DNA of 36,158 bases from Olsenella sp. (GCA_017941585.1 JAGAWD010000360.1:1-36158), one strand, 5' to 3'. Numbered from the stretch's first letter, positions 17,301-24,758 are shown. Notes: generated by a model from the sequence alone, not told the origin. Numbers and translations: made by a program.

Positions 17301-17353
17301 GAACCGCCCTGCGGCACCCCCTGCGGCACGCCACCAACACCCGTCGTGGTCAT
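14303..17353 (-). CDS. dinG: DnaQ exonuclease-DinG helicase fusion
   Basis: A 1016-residue fusion. Residues 68-225 are a DnaQ-type 3'-5' exonuclease with DTETTGL (Asp73, Glu75), HNATFD (Asp158) and HRAMDDVDA (His208, Asp213) all intact. From 320 onward it is a superfamily-2 XPD/DinG helicase: Walker A GTGVGKS (360-366), DEAH (552-555), and C-terminal WEGFDATGD and QAAGRLIRT motifs. Cys426, 498, 503 and 510 are placed like the 4Fe-4S ligands of DinG/XPD. It probably unwinds and trims damaged or structured DNA. The ATG at 17353 follows the ddl stop codon immediately, with GGGAGCGAGGG overlapping the ddl 3' end, so translation is probably coupled. Unlike some Firmicutes DinG proteins, both exonuclease and helicase motifs look complete. 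Confidence 0.93.
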   Translation of the reverse strand: MTTTGVGGVPQGVPQGGSRSVPDGDVAGEQSSPVLDILLPGTPPSVQARYLTLAERAKTRDFGLLEEDIVVLDTETTGLSFRDCELIEIAAARISGREVVERFQTFVHPTGPIPPEIAALTNISNLDVMEAPSAEEAVTELAEFVAGMPILAHNATFDRTFIEKVPGGREVSDTWIDTLALSRIALPRLSSHRLSDMAHAFGCDSVTHRAMDDVDALCDMWRIMLLGLSDLPQGALSYLSQMHEEVDWPFRPIIGHLALEELEGRGDDAQRDAARAASSFSLKQVRHDLTHEGEGRMRKDAAEKGPLVAESREEVSKDFSPEGVVGKMYEEYESRPDQVSMALEVRDALATSTHRSIEAGTGVGKSMAYLLPAIRFAQANDLTVGIATKTNALTDQLVSHELPLLDRALPDGVNFTSLKGYDHYPCLHRLDRAAMGELPEALLADESRSLAAIESDVLTALAVTYAFCCQSPEGDLDALGIRWRYVPRSLLTTTPAECLRSKCPYYPGECLVHGARRRAAQSDVVVTNHSLLLRNIDIDGKILPPIRHWVVDEAHSFESEARRQWAREVSGLRVREGFELLGGTKSGAIRQIMVQATELEDATLHTRLLTKLAAAASRASVSTADMFDRLHELGRVSSGGGGYENTTLWIDDEVRATPEWAALSEAAHVAIERLDEVAKDVGECAEALAQSSPQLGGDIAEAGSFAATLLEDLRLIVLGEDKTYVYSAQLQRRRRDIAGECLVAEKLDIGADLGARWLPEMMSVTFTSATIAVGESFDHFDHAVGLDTLDSSMRRDVRLSSSFDYDANMSVIVARDLPEPNNPRYVGALEDLLFDVHVAMGGSVLTLFTNRRDMERVYAGLAPRLAAVGLELAQQERGSSPRRLRERFLGDKTSSLLALKSFWEGFDATGDTLRCVVIPKLPFASPRDPLVRERELREDRAWWRYSLPEAVIEVKQAAGRLIRTASDTGVLVLADSRLATKRYGRQFISSLPKAEATPLEAANVKRYIEMWRRTHE

Positions 17354-18325
17354 CTAGCCCTCGCTCCCGCCACGCTCCTCGAGCGCCCACTCGACGAACC
17401 TCTTGCAGAGCTCGGGAAACTCTATGCCGGCGTGACGCGCCGAGTCGGGAAGGAGGCTATTCTCCGTCATGCCGGGAATCGTGTTCGTCTCCAGTATGAT
17501 CGGCTCTCCCTGGGCGTTCACGATGAAGTCGCTGCGGGAGGCGCCACTGCATCCGAGGGCCTTGTGCGCCCTGACCGCCAGCTCCTGTGCCCTGGCGTAC
17601 GTCTCCTCGGGAAGGCGCGCCGGAATCACGTGATGCAGCTCCGACGGCTCGTACTTCACCTTGCTGTCGTAGAAGTCCGCACCAGTCACCACCTCGATGA
17701 CGGGCATCGCGCACGCATTCTCGTTACCAATTACAGGAACCGATATTTCCGTTCCCTCTATGCACGACTCAACGAGAACGCGCCCACCCTCGGCACCTGC
17801 CTTGGCTATTGCCTCCGTCAACTGCTCGCGACTCGTGACGCGCGTGACGCCAAAGCTCGAGCCGTTCGCCGCCGGCTTTACGAAGATTGGCAGACCAAGA
17901 CGTTCAACCAGCTTGTCAATTTCATCGTCCGATGGATCCGCGTCCGCAGGCACGTCGACCCCCTCCGGTGTGGGAATCCCTGCAGCGCGATAGATCATCT
18001 TCGCAACTTCCTTCTCGGTGCCCGTCGCAGACGCCAGCACCCCTGAGAAGGTATAGGGTATATGCATAATTTCAAGCAGACCCTGAATACTTCCGTCTTC
18101 TCCGTAACGACCGTGCATCGCCACGAACGCCACGTCGAAGCCGCCCGCCGAGAGACGCGACACGAAGTCCTTTTCGGCAACGTCAAACAGCTCTACCCGC
18201 TCAAAGCCCGCCGCGCGCAGGGCCTTCGCGCAAGACCGCCCCGACATGAGAGAGATCTCTCGCTCGTCAGACCATCCGCCTGCCAGTACCGCGACGCTAT
18301 ATTGTGTAACGTCGGTCTTCTCCAT
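17354..18325 (-). CDS. ddl: D-alanine-D-alanine ligase
   Basis: Makes the D-Ala-D-Ala dipeptide for peptidoglycan from two D-Ala and ATP. The 323-residue ATP-grasp enzyme has the N-terminal signature GGWSDEREISLMSG, the MHGRYGEDGSIQG block, ATP-binding VKPAANGSSFGV, and the C-terminal signature LETNTIPGMTENSLLP. A KYEPSE loop in place of the family's KY-containing omega loop fits a D-Ala rather than D-Lac acceptor, though this is tentative. The ATG at 18325 is chosen because GGGAG lies 7-8 nt upstream; a longer frame to 18379 has no site. It is directly coupled to the dinG-like gene and divergent from rlmN. Confidence 0.95.
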   Translation of the reverse strand: MEKTDVTQYSVAVLAGGWSDEREISLMSGRSCAKALRAAGFERVELFDVAEKDFVSRLSAGGFDVAFVAMHGRYGEDGSIQGLLEIMHIPYTFSGVLASATGTEKEVAKMIYRAAGIPTPEGVDVPADADPSDDEIDKLVERLGLPIFVKPAANGSSFGVTRVTSREQLTEAIAKAGAEGGRVLVESCIEGTEISVPVIGNENACAMPVIEVVTGADFYDSKVKYEPSELHHVIPARLPEETYARAQELAVRAHKALGCSGASRSDFIVNAQGEPIILETNTIPGMTENSLLPDSARHAGIEFPELCKRFVEWALEERGGSEG

Positions 18326-18482
18326 CTTCGCACTCCCTCGGACGCACGCAAGGTGCGCTAGACTCAGCTCATGACACATTTTGACTCACGCTACCGTGCG
18401 GCAGTCACCACGACCGGCTCGTGTGTTCCAAATGATGAGGATACCGCACGCGCATGGTCCCACACAGATGAGGAACCAAATC

Positions 18483-19580
18483 ATGCAAGATGCAAACACG
18501 ACTTCTTCCCCTATGACCACCCCCGGTGGCTCCCCCTCCGGTGCGCCCAGGCGCAATCTTCGCGCGCTTTCTCACAACGAGCTTGTGTCGCTTCTCGACG
18601 AGCTGGGACAGCCCAAGTTTCGCGCGAAGCAGATCGAGGACTGGCTTTGGGTGAAGAACGCCTCCGCGTTCGAGGACATGAGCAATCTGCCGAAGTCCCT
18701 CCGCGCAGCCCTGTCCGAGCGCTGTACGCTCGGAGGCGTCGAGGTCGCCGCACGCCAGCTCTCCTCTGACGGCAGCCGTAAATACCTTCTAAGGTTTGAC
18801 GACGGCGTCTCCGTTGAGTGCGTAGGCATGCCCAGCCGCAACAAGCTTGCCGTCTGCGCTTCCACGCAGGCGGGGTGCGGCATGAAGTGCGCCTTCTGCG
18901 CCACTGGCGCCTCCGGCCTCACAAGAAGTCTTACCGCAAGCGAGATATACGAGCAGGTAATGCATGTGCGCGACGACTTCAACACGCGCGTCACAAGCGT
19001 CGTCCTTATGGGTCAGGGCGAGCCATTCATGAACTACGACGCGACCCTCGAAGCTCTTCGGCGTCTTAATTCCCCCGAAGGCGCTGGCATTGGCGCGCGC
19101 CATCTTACCGTCTCAACCAGCGGCGTCATCCCCATGATCAAGCGCTTTGCGAACGAGCCTGAGCAGTTCACCCTTGCCGTCTCGCTGCATTCCGCCGTCC
19201 AGCGCACCCGTGACATGCTCATGCCTGGCGTAAAGAAGTGGTCGCTACTGCATCTTTATGACATTATGGGTGAATACGTTGACAAAACCGGACGTCGACC
19301 CACCTACGAGTATGCGCTCATCAAGGGTGTCAACGATACCGAGGACGAGCTCTCCGCCCTTTGCGACTTCTGCCGTGATAACCTCGCGCACGTCAATCTC
19401 ATCAAGCTGAACGAGGTCAAGGGGTCTCGCTTCCAGCCTTCCTCGGACGCAAGGGCAGGCGAATTCGTACGCAGACTTGCCTCGGTTGGCGTCGAAGCCA
19501 CGATCAGAAACTCCCGTGGCTCCGACATTGACGCCGCGTGCGGGCAGCTTCGCCAAAACGTAGAGCGCAACAATGACTAG
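18483..19580 (+). CDS. rlmN: 23S rRNA (A2503-C2)/tRNA (A37-C2) methyltransferase RlmN
   Basis: A 365-residue radical-SAM methyltransferase that methylates C2 of A2503 in 23S rRNA and A37 in some tRNAs. The iron-sulfur motif CGMKCAFC lies in AGCGMKCAFCATG. Family blocks include FRAKQIEDWLW, VVLMGQGEPFMNYD, HLTVSTSGVIP, LAVSLHS, YALIKGVND, and the C-terminal GSDIDAACGQLR that contains the methyl-carrying Cys. The ATG at 18483 has GAGGA 8 nt upstream and gives the usual length; the frame open from 18381 adds an unlikely N-terminus. It is divergent from ddl (157-bp gap) and ends before a shared terminator. Confidence 0.95.
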   Translation: MQDANTTSSPMTTPGGSPSGAPRRNLRALSHNELVSLLDELGQPKFRAKQIEDWLWVKNASAFEDMSNLPKSLRAALSERCTLGGVEVAARQLSSDGSRKYLLRFDDGVSVECVGMPSRNKLAVCASTQAGCGMKCAFCATGASGLTRSLTASEIYEQVMHVRDDFNTRVTSVVLMGQGEPFMNYDATLEALRRLNSPEGAGIGARHLTVSTSGVIPMIKRFANEPEQFTLAVSLHSAVQRTRDMLMPGVKKWSLLHLYDIMGEYVDKTGRRPTYEYALIKGVNDTEDELSALCDFCRDNLAHVNLIKLNEVKGSRFQPSSDARAGEFVRRLASVGVEATIRNSRGSDIDAACGQLRQNVERNND

Positions 19581-19636
19581 CGTTTCTTTCTTCTCTACCT
19601 GATGTCTATTTGTCGTCACTTTCCTAGAAACTATAA

Positions 19637-19663
19637 GGGGAGGAGACATGTTGTCTCCTCCCC
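19637..19663. terminator. Bidirectional terminator, rlmN and parAB unit
   Basis: An 11-bp perfect stem GGGGAGGAGAC/GTCTCCTCCCC with a 5-nt loop sits between convergent rlmN (plus) and the small membrane protein gene (minus). The minus strand continues TTATAGTTT, a fair U-tract; the plus side is weaker. Confidence 0.8.
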
Positions 19664-19709
19664 TACCGCTATTGATATGACTTGGGCTTGTTCCTGCTCG
19701 TATCTTGAA

Positions 19710-19952
19710 CTAGAAACCTATCTTTGCCCACTCTGCCTCGACGTCCAGCCTGTTCTGAATGACGTCTTCCTCTACGTAGGTCCCGATGTGGTCATCAGCG
19801 ACACTCTTTAACTGATACATAACTTCTTTTACTTTTGATCCTGTTTCCACGAGCTTCTTGCGTGCCTCGGGTGTCAATAGCAGTTCATACACAGCTACCA
19901 GGGTACCAGTTATCACGACAAAGCCAACTAGTTTCCTTTTGAGAGAATCCAC
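19710..19952 (-). CDS. Small YtxH-like membrane protein coupled to parB
   Basis: An 80-residue protein with one membrane segment near the N-terminus (LVGFVVITGTLVAVYELLL), then a charged helix beginning TPEARKKLVETGSKVKEVM, as in YtxH-type small membrane proteins. I choose the GTG at 19952 because the end of parB supplies GGGGGAG 4 nt upstream and the start lies one base after the parB stop. Longer in-frame starts would overlap parB. Its position last in a parA-parB unit implies co-expression with chromosome segregation. Family assignment is weak and function unknown. Confidence 0.65.
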   Translation of the reverse strand: MDSLKRKLVGFVVITGTLVAVYELLLTPEARKKLVETGSKVKEVMYQLKSVADDHIGTYVEEDVIQNRLDVEAEWAKIGF

Positions 19953-19953
19953 A

Positions 19954-20829
19954 CTACTCCCCCAGACCGACGCCGACATTGCTGAGCTGCTCGACAAGTC
20001 TCGCAAGTTCTTCCTCGTCCTTGAACTCGATCTCAATCTTGTTCTTGTTGCGAACGGTCTTTACCTTGACGTTTGTGTCAAGCGCAAGACGCAGTTGCCT
20101 CTGGGCGCGCTTGAAGTATTGTGGAGCTGGTTGACGTTTTGGCTTCTCGTTCTCGTCTCCCCTGTCAGAATACAGTGGTGCAAGATTTTCTGTCTGCCTA
20201 ACAGTAAGATTTTCGTCAACTACCTTCTGTGCGAGACGCAGTCTGCCATCCTCACCAGCAACCGCAAGTATTGCACGAGCATGCCCTGCGGTAATCTTTC
20301 CCTCCGCCATCATTTCCTGAACTTCCTCTGGAAGGTCAAGTAATCGTAGCGTATTTGCTATTGCAGACCTAGACTTTGAGAGCACCTTACCCAACTCTTC
20401 TTGCGTAAAGTCATTGTCTTTTAGTAGCTTCTGGTAGCCCTGGGCCTCTTCAATCGGGTTAAGATCTGATCTCTGCAGGTTTTCAATCAGTGCAAGCTTG
20501 AATACGTCATCGTCCGAGATCTCTTTAATATTGACAGGTATTTCCTTCAATCCTGCAAGCTTAGCGGCCTGATAGCGCCTTTCACCAGCTACAATCTCGT
20601 AGTTTTGCCCCTTCTTGCGTACGAGTATTGGTTGTAGAACACCGTTCTGCTTTATCGAATCAGCAAGCTCGTCAAGCAAATCCGGATCAAATGTCTTGCG
20701 TGGCTGATTCTTGTTGACTTTTATCTTTGAAATTGGCAGAGACGATTCCGGCGCCATTGCACCGACTTCAGCGTCTGCACCGCCCATGAGAGACTCAAGA
20801 CCCTTTCCTAAACCACCCTTTTTAGCCAC
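19954..20829 (-). CDS. parB: Chromosome partitioning protein ParB
   Basis: A 291-residue ParB/Spo0J family protein that binds parS, loads as a CTP-dependent clamp and recruits SMC. Features: an N-terminal ParA-interacting tail (KKGGLGKGLESLM), the ParB/CTPase domain with ILVRKKGQNYEIVAGERRYQAA (GERR motif), and a parS-binding HTH around FTQEELGKVLSKSRSAIANTLRLL. A C-terminal dimerisation segment follows a Lys/Gln-rich linker. The GTG at 20829 overlaps the parA stop by 8 nt and uses GGAAG inside parA. parS sites lie 0.9-1.6 kb upstream of it. Base composition is clearly AT-richer than rlmN or the genes beyond. Confidence 0.96.
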   Translation of the reverse strand: MAKKGGLGKGLESLMGGADAEVGAMAPESSLPISKIKVNKNQPRKTFDPDLLDELADSIKQNGVLQPILVRKKGQNYEIVAGERRYQAAKLAGLKEIPVNIKEISDDDVFKLALIENLQRSDLNPIEEAQGYQKLLKDNDFTQEELGKVLSKSRSAIANTLRLLDLPEEVQEMMAEGKITAGHARAILAVAGEDGRLRLAQKVVDENLTVRQTENLAPLYSDRGDENEKPKRQPAPQYFKRAQRQLRLALDTNVKVKTVRNKNKIEIEFKDEEELARLVEQLSNVGVGLGE

Positions 20830-21622
20830 GGCGCACCACTTCCTTCGCTAACTTCGAATATGCAAGAGCACCTTTGTTAACACGAGAATACATTGTGATT
20901 GGGAGGCCATGGCTCGGTGCCTCAGAAAGTTTTACGCTCCTGGGAATCACAGTCTTGAAAACTTTGTTCCCAAAGTACTTCTTTACTTCCTCGACCACCT
21001 GTTTTGAGAGCGTCGTTCTGACGTCGTACATGGTCATAACAACACCAAATACGTCGAGATCCGGATTAAGGCGTCCTTTTACCATCTTCATTGATTCAAG
21101 GAGCTTCGTAACGCCCTCAAGTGCATAGAACTCACACTGAATCGGAATCAGCAATGAGTCTGCTGCAACTAAAGCATTAATCGTCAAAAGCCCTAATGAC
21201 GGAGGACAATCGATAAACACATAGTCAAAATCGTCCTTAATCGGGGTAATGATATTTTTTAGAATGCTTTCTCTTGCAATCGCTGAAACTAGTTCAATTT
21301 CCGCTCCTGCCAATTGTATTGTTGCCGGAATAACAAATACTTTTGGTTCACATGTCGGCATAATGAGTTCTTCAATGGGATAATCATTCAAAAGAGCATC
21401 GTAAATATCGTTTTCTAGTTCCTCTTTTTCAATTCCATAACCACTGGAAGTATTTCCTTGTGGATCGAAATCGATTATCAGAACCTTCTTGTTACCTTCC
21501 CCAAGTGCAGCAGAAAGATTTACTGCTGTTGTAGACTTTCCCACTCCACCTTTTTGGTTGATTATTGCGATTACTTTAGATGAGCGATCGGGAAGGCCGC
21601 GCTTAACGTCCTTATAACTCAA
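20822..21622 (-). CDS. parA: Chromosome partitioning ATPase ParA/Soj
   Basis: A 266-residue deviant-Walker ATPase that binds nucleoid DNA non-specifically and drives segregation of ParB-parS complexes. Motifs: the deviant Walker A INQKGGVGKSTTAVNL (signature Lys before GG), switch-like DFDPQGNTSSGYG, and Walker B-like YVFIDCPPSLGLLT. Length is typical of chromosomal Soj. The start appears to be TTG at 21622, with GGGAGG 4 nt upstream; no in-frame ATG or GTG lies between it and the Walker A motif. It overlaps parB by 8 nt. The first parS site lies 70 bp upstream of the start, so ParB binding could affect its promoter. Confidence 0.96.
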   Translation of the reverse strand: MSYKDVKRGLPDRSSKVIAIINQKGGVGKSTTAVNLSAALGEGNKKVLIIDFDPQGNTSSGYGIEKEELENDIYDALLNDYPIEELIMPTCEPKVFVIPATIQLAGAEIELVSAIARESILKNIITPIKDDFDYVFIDCPPSLGLLTINALVAADSLLIPIQCEFYALEGVTKLLESMKMVKGRLNPDLDVFGVVMTMYDVRTTLSKQVVEEVKKYFGNKVFKTVIPRSVKLSEAPSHGLPITMYSRVNKGALAYSKLAKEVVRRG

Positions 21623-21691
21623 TTTTCCTCCCTTGATATTGTTGTTTTAGCGTCGTTTAGTGATCAAAGGCAGCTCTGATGATACACATAA

Positions 21692-21707
21692 TGTTTCACG
21701 TGAAACA
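21692..21707. other. parS site 1 (perfect)
   Basis: TGTTTCACGTGAAACA, an exact match to the 16-bp parS consensus bound by ParB, 70 bp upstream of the parA start. Confidence 0.97.
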
Positions 21708-21770
21708 GTCTCATTCAACAATTGCAAGAAATAATTTTCAAAAAGTGGAGTATATAGCTAATCTTTGCGA

Positions 21771-21786
21771 TGTTTCACGTGAAACT
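21771..21786. other. parS site 2 (one mismatch)
   Basis: TGTTTCACGTGAAACT, differing from the parS consensus only in the last base; 79 bp from site 1. Confidence 0.93.
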
Positions 21787-21984
21787 TCTTGTTTTGTAAG
21801 GTTAGCTTTCCGCTTATCAGTACTCTTAACGAATCTAACTATTGCTCAATATATAGTATTGCCTGTAATAGTGAGTGGATAATAATTGGTCAAACGAAGA
21901 TTCGATAACTTTGATGGCCAGTCTTGGTTAAAACTAACTGATCCATACCAGTACTTATCGAACCTAGTCGATTTATTTTCTTTA

Positions 21985-22000
21985 TGTTTCACGTGAAACA
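21985..22000. other. parS site 3 (perfect)
   Basis: TGTTTCACGTGAAACA, an exact parS match, midway between parA and rsmG. Confidence 0.97.
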
Positions 22001-22362
22001 TTGGATCAGTTCAATATAGTTGCTTGTTCTACATCATCTGTTTTTCAAATTTGATATTTCAACTCGATGGTTGTTACGTCATTCAACACTAAAACAGTGT
22101 CTTCAAAATTGTTAACACGATTTTTGAATGTTCTACACTGCTGAAACAGTAGAAACTGTTACTGAATAGCAGAGCATGTGATAGGGATAGGGATAGGTGT
22201 AGTGCCATTAACACACATGTTTATCAATTGAACTAATATGAAATTCTTGTTCTCAATCGTGTTGCTTAGGCAATCCTACTTATAAGTAATTCCATTCGCA
22301 AATAATTCATTCATTTTAATAATTTTGATTTCTATTAATGCGTAAATTAAAGAATTAGAACG

Positions 22363-22394
22363 GACCCTAACGTTTCACGTGAAACGTTAGGGTC
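22363..22394. other. parS site 4 inside a 32-bp perfect palindrome
   Basis: The core CGTTTCACGTGAAACG (22371-22386) matches parS except at the outermost bases. It is extended symmetrically by GACCCTAA and TTAGGGTC to a perfect 32-bp palindrome. It starts 52 bp beyond the rsmG stop, so on the minus strand its transcript would form a 16-bp hairpin that could also terminate rsmG, although the following U-tract is poor. Confidence 0.9.
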
Positions 22395-22445
22395 ATAAAA
22401 TCATTCGAGAGTGTTACTTTGATACGAGAACATTGGCGTTATGAC

Positions 22446-23258
22446 TTACAAAGGTTTGTGTTTAGCTGCACCCACGGCCCTTGGTAATTTGATTTTGGCT
22501 TTGCAATTCTTAATGTATGCAAATATCTCACGATGACCAGAATCATTAGGCAACTCATATGTCTCTTGTGAGAGAAGCGTTAGACCGCAAATTTCTGCAG
22601 CACGATTTGCATCAGTTCGTTCAGCATCAGAGACGTTACCTTTAGAAGCAACGAGAATCCCGTTAGTCACGAGTAGGGGAGAGGCATACTCGATAAGAAC
22701 ACGTAACTCAGCAACAGCTCTTGCAACTACAAAGTCGAAGTCGGCAGTATTCTTTTTAGCAAGTTCTTCTGCACGCATGGAGCTGGTGCAGACAGTATTC
22801 AGACCAAGTGTGTCTACGAATTCCTTCACGGCAGTAATCTTCTTACCAACTGAATCAAGAAGCAACGTATCCAAGCCTGAATATATTGCTAGAGGTATTC
22901 CAGGAAAACCTGCACCAGTTCCAATATCTAGTAGTCGGAGATTTTTGACCCTCTGAGAGCTAAAATAAGAGGGGTTTATCACAAGTTCCCGATTAGTAGT
23001 CGCATTAGAACAAGATAGGGTCTTAAATCGGCTCTCAGCGCCTCTCACGAGAGATGGTAGAAAAAGAAGAGAATCAAGTATATGTCTGACAACACCATCC
23101 TCTAAAGAGATAATACGTGTAAGGTTTAAATACTTATTTTTTTCCTCAACAAGCAGAAGATGGTTAACCATCAAATCAGCCTGATCCACCGTAAGCTCGA
23201 TGCAATACTCCTGAGCGAGTTCGCATATCTTTTTAGAGAGAGCATCTGTTTCAGACAT
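22446..23258 (-). CDS. rsmG: 16S rRNA (guanine527-N7)-methyltransferase
   Basis: A 270-residue SAM-dependent methyltransferase (GidB) that modifies G527 in the 530 loop of 16S rRNA. The SAM-binding motif LLDIGTGAGFPGIPLAI (residues 109-125) is preceded by the family block YLNLTRI...VVRHILDSLLFLP. DFVVARAVAELRVL and LLVTNGILVASKG follow. It is longer than the usual 210-240 because about 36 residues (71-106) sit between the HILDSL block and motif I, where most homologues have about ten. The ATG at 23258 has only a weak GGAA upstream. It is AT-rich like parAB and is not contiguous with jag, which often lies next to it. Confidence 0.94.
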   Translation of the reverse strand: MSETDALSKKICELAQEYCIELTVDQADLMVNHLLLVEEKNKYLNLTRIISLEDGVVRHILDSLLFLPSLVRGAESRFKTLSCSNATTNRELVINPSYFSSQRVKNLRLLDIGTGAGFPGIPLAIYSGLDTLLLDSVGKKITAVKEFVDTLGLNTVCTSSMRAEELAKKNTADFDFVVARAVAELRVLIEYASPLLVTNGILVASKGNVSDAERTDANRAAEICGLTLLSQETYELPNDSGHREIFAYIKNCKAKIKLPRAVGAAKHKPL

Positions 23259-24043
23259 CAGGAATTTCCATTTCTAGAATTCATGTCGGACTAAGACATC
23301 TACATATCTGCATGACTAACTATAAGCGCATTGACAAAACTTCACGCATCGAGAGTTTTTGTCATACCAAATGGTATTTGAAATACATGGATATGACTAG
23401 TTGCAGTACAAGCATGAACGAGTGTTTTTGGGAAAGACATCAAAGCCATCGTATCGAGATACACATTGAGCCACATAAAACATGTTTTCGACCAATTCCC
23501 AATCATCCTACATACAGTCGATGAACATGTATGACGGTTGGCGTCGCCAACACCCACCAAGACCAGAAAACATAGAAGCGGAGCCAAGAGTAACGGACCA
23601 AGGAGATAAGACATATACCGGAAATCTTGTCATGTCAGCACTTCGCGAACGACGCCGTGCAACTAAATAATAGGAAGATTGAAGGGGACTACGACGGATG
23701 GCTTTGGTACTTCCAAAGGACCGGACACCAGACAACATAGATAGAAAGAGAATACGAAGCCGAGACCACGATCACAGTCAAAGCTAAAGATGGGAGTGAT
23801 GGCGGAGACAGATGCGAGGCATCAACGGCACGCTGTCCACTGACAGCGTATTGCCAAATATGGAATGTCACAATCGCGAAGCACAATCAAGCTCAATCGT
23901 GGAACGTCAAAAAGGACCCTCTCATAATGGGGGAACGACTCATGGACGGGACAATGCCATAGAAAACGACCTGCCTCGATGAAAGAGACAGGTCGTTTCT
24001 TGTAAGCCACGAGCCCAGACGTGAGTCCAGATAATGCCAGGAA
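23259..24043. other. ~800-bp segment without recognisable genes, rsmG to jag
   Basis: No frame here resembles a known protein: the longest (23342-23614 minus, 90 aa; 23508-23738 minus, 76 aa) lack ribosome binding sites and have random-looking composition. The jag-side end contains the terminator of the rpmH-jag unit, and the rsmG promoter should lie near the left end; TATAGT at 23317-23322 (minus) is a possible -10. In many actinobacteria jag and rsmG are neighbours, so this segment may be a decayed gene, a structural origin element or an untranslated RNA. Confidence 0.6.
23961..23998 (-). terminator. Terminator of rpmH-rnpA-yidD-yidC-jag unit
   Basis: A 10-bp stem AAACGACCTG/CAGGTCGTTT with a 15-nt loop is followed on the minus strand by TTCT after the paired T residues. 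It starts about 45 bp past the jag stop. The plus strand also ends in TTTCTT, so it may act in both directions. Confidence 0.75.
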
Positions 24044-24679
24044 CTAACTGCGAACGTACGTAATGATGACGCGGCGGTCGGGATCCTCTCCCTCGGAATG
24101 CGTCGTGACGTCAACGTCATCAACGAGAGCGAGGTGTACGAGGCGGCGCTCATAGGCGTTCATCGGAGGCATGGAAACCTGACCCTGCTGGCGCTTTGCG
24201 CGAGCCGCGGCGCTACGCGCGAGTCCCATGACCTTCTCCTTACGGCGACTCTTGTAACCCTCAATGTCAATTACGATGGGATAGTGGAACTTGAGGGTAT
24301 TAGACATAAATGATGAAATTATCATCTGGAGAGCGTCGAGGGTGCGGCCGTGGCGTCCAATAAGAATTGCAAGATCTCCGCCAGAGACGTCGAGAATGAG
24401 CTCACCTTCGTCCCCCTCGTACTCGTCCACCGAGACGCTGTCCTCGCCAAAGTAGGAGAGGACACCGCGAACACAACCGACCGCCGAGTCGGCAATCTTG
24501 TCTATCTCCTCGTCGGTAAGATCGATTCCCGCCTCGTAGTGCTCGCGAATGGATGCGAATACGTCTGCGGGAGCATTCTCGCCGGAGACGACTCCCTCGC
24601 CGGCGTCCGCGACACCCTCGAGGTCGGAGGCGAGGTTTTGGTCCGAAACCTCGGTCCCTTCTTCCATCACATCGTCCAC
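24044..24679 (-). CDS. jag: KH/R3H RNA-binding protein Jag (KhpB)
   Basis: A 211-residue RNA-binding protein of the Jag/KhpB/EloR type. After an acidic N-terminal stretch it has a KH domain (ILDVSGGDLAILIGRHGRTLDALQ) and an R3H domain (GLARSAAARAKRQQGQVSMPPMNAYERRLVHLAL). In Firmicutes such proteins influence cell division, elongation and sRNA binding. The GTG at 24679 is chosen because GAGGAGG lies 8 nt upstream; the longer frame to 24808 runs into yidC. This gives a protein that overlaps nothing and starts 80 bp after the yidC stop. It lacks an obvious N-terminal Jag-N domain. Last gene of the rpmH-led unit. Confidence 0.92.
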   Translation of the reverse strand: MDDVMEEGTEVSDQNLASDLEGVADAGEGVVSGENAPADVFASIREHYEAGIDLTDEEIDKIADSAVGCVRGVLSYFGEDSVSVDEYEGDEGELILDVSGGDLAILIGRHGRTLDALQMIISSFMSNTLKFHYPIVIDIEGYKSRRKEKVMGLARSAAARAKRQQGQVSMPPMNAYERRLVHLALVDDVDVTTHSEGEDPDRRVIITYVRS

Positions 24680-24758
24680 AGTACTTACCTCCTCAAACAG
24701 CGCGACGACCACCCGTCGCGCAGAAACAGAATCAAAAGACAGCGCAGCGCCGAAAGAC

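Larger units (their letters stand above)
21623..22445. other. Gene-free AT-rich segregation centre with four parS sites
   Basis: An 820-bp region between parA and rsmG with no believable gene. It is strongly AT-rich, carries four parS-like palindromes (listed separately), a short GATAGG tandem repeat near 22180, and small hairpins such as ACAGT/ACTGT near 22147. The parA promoter must lie in its left end. Short frames here translate parS into HVK/VSRET strings and are not genes. Confidence 0.85.

Noticed and set aside
21679-21882. 67-residue frame in the parA upstream region
   Set aside because: Much of it is the translation of two parS sites (FHVKQ, VSRET); no ribosome binding site.
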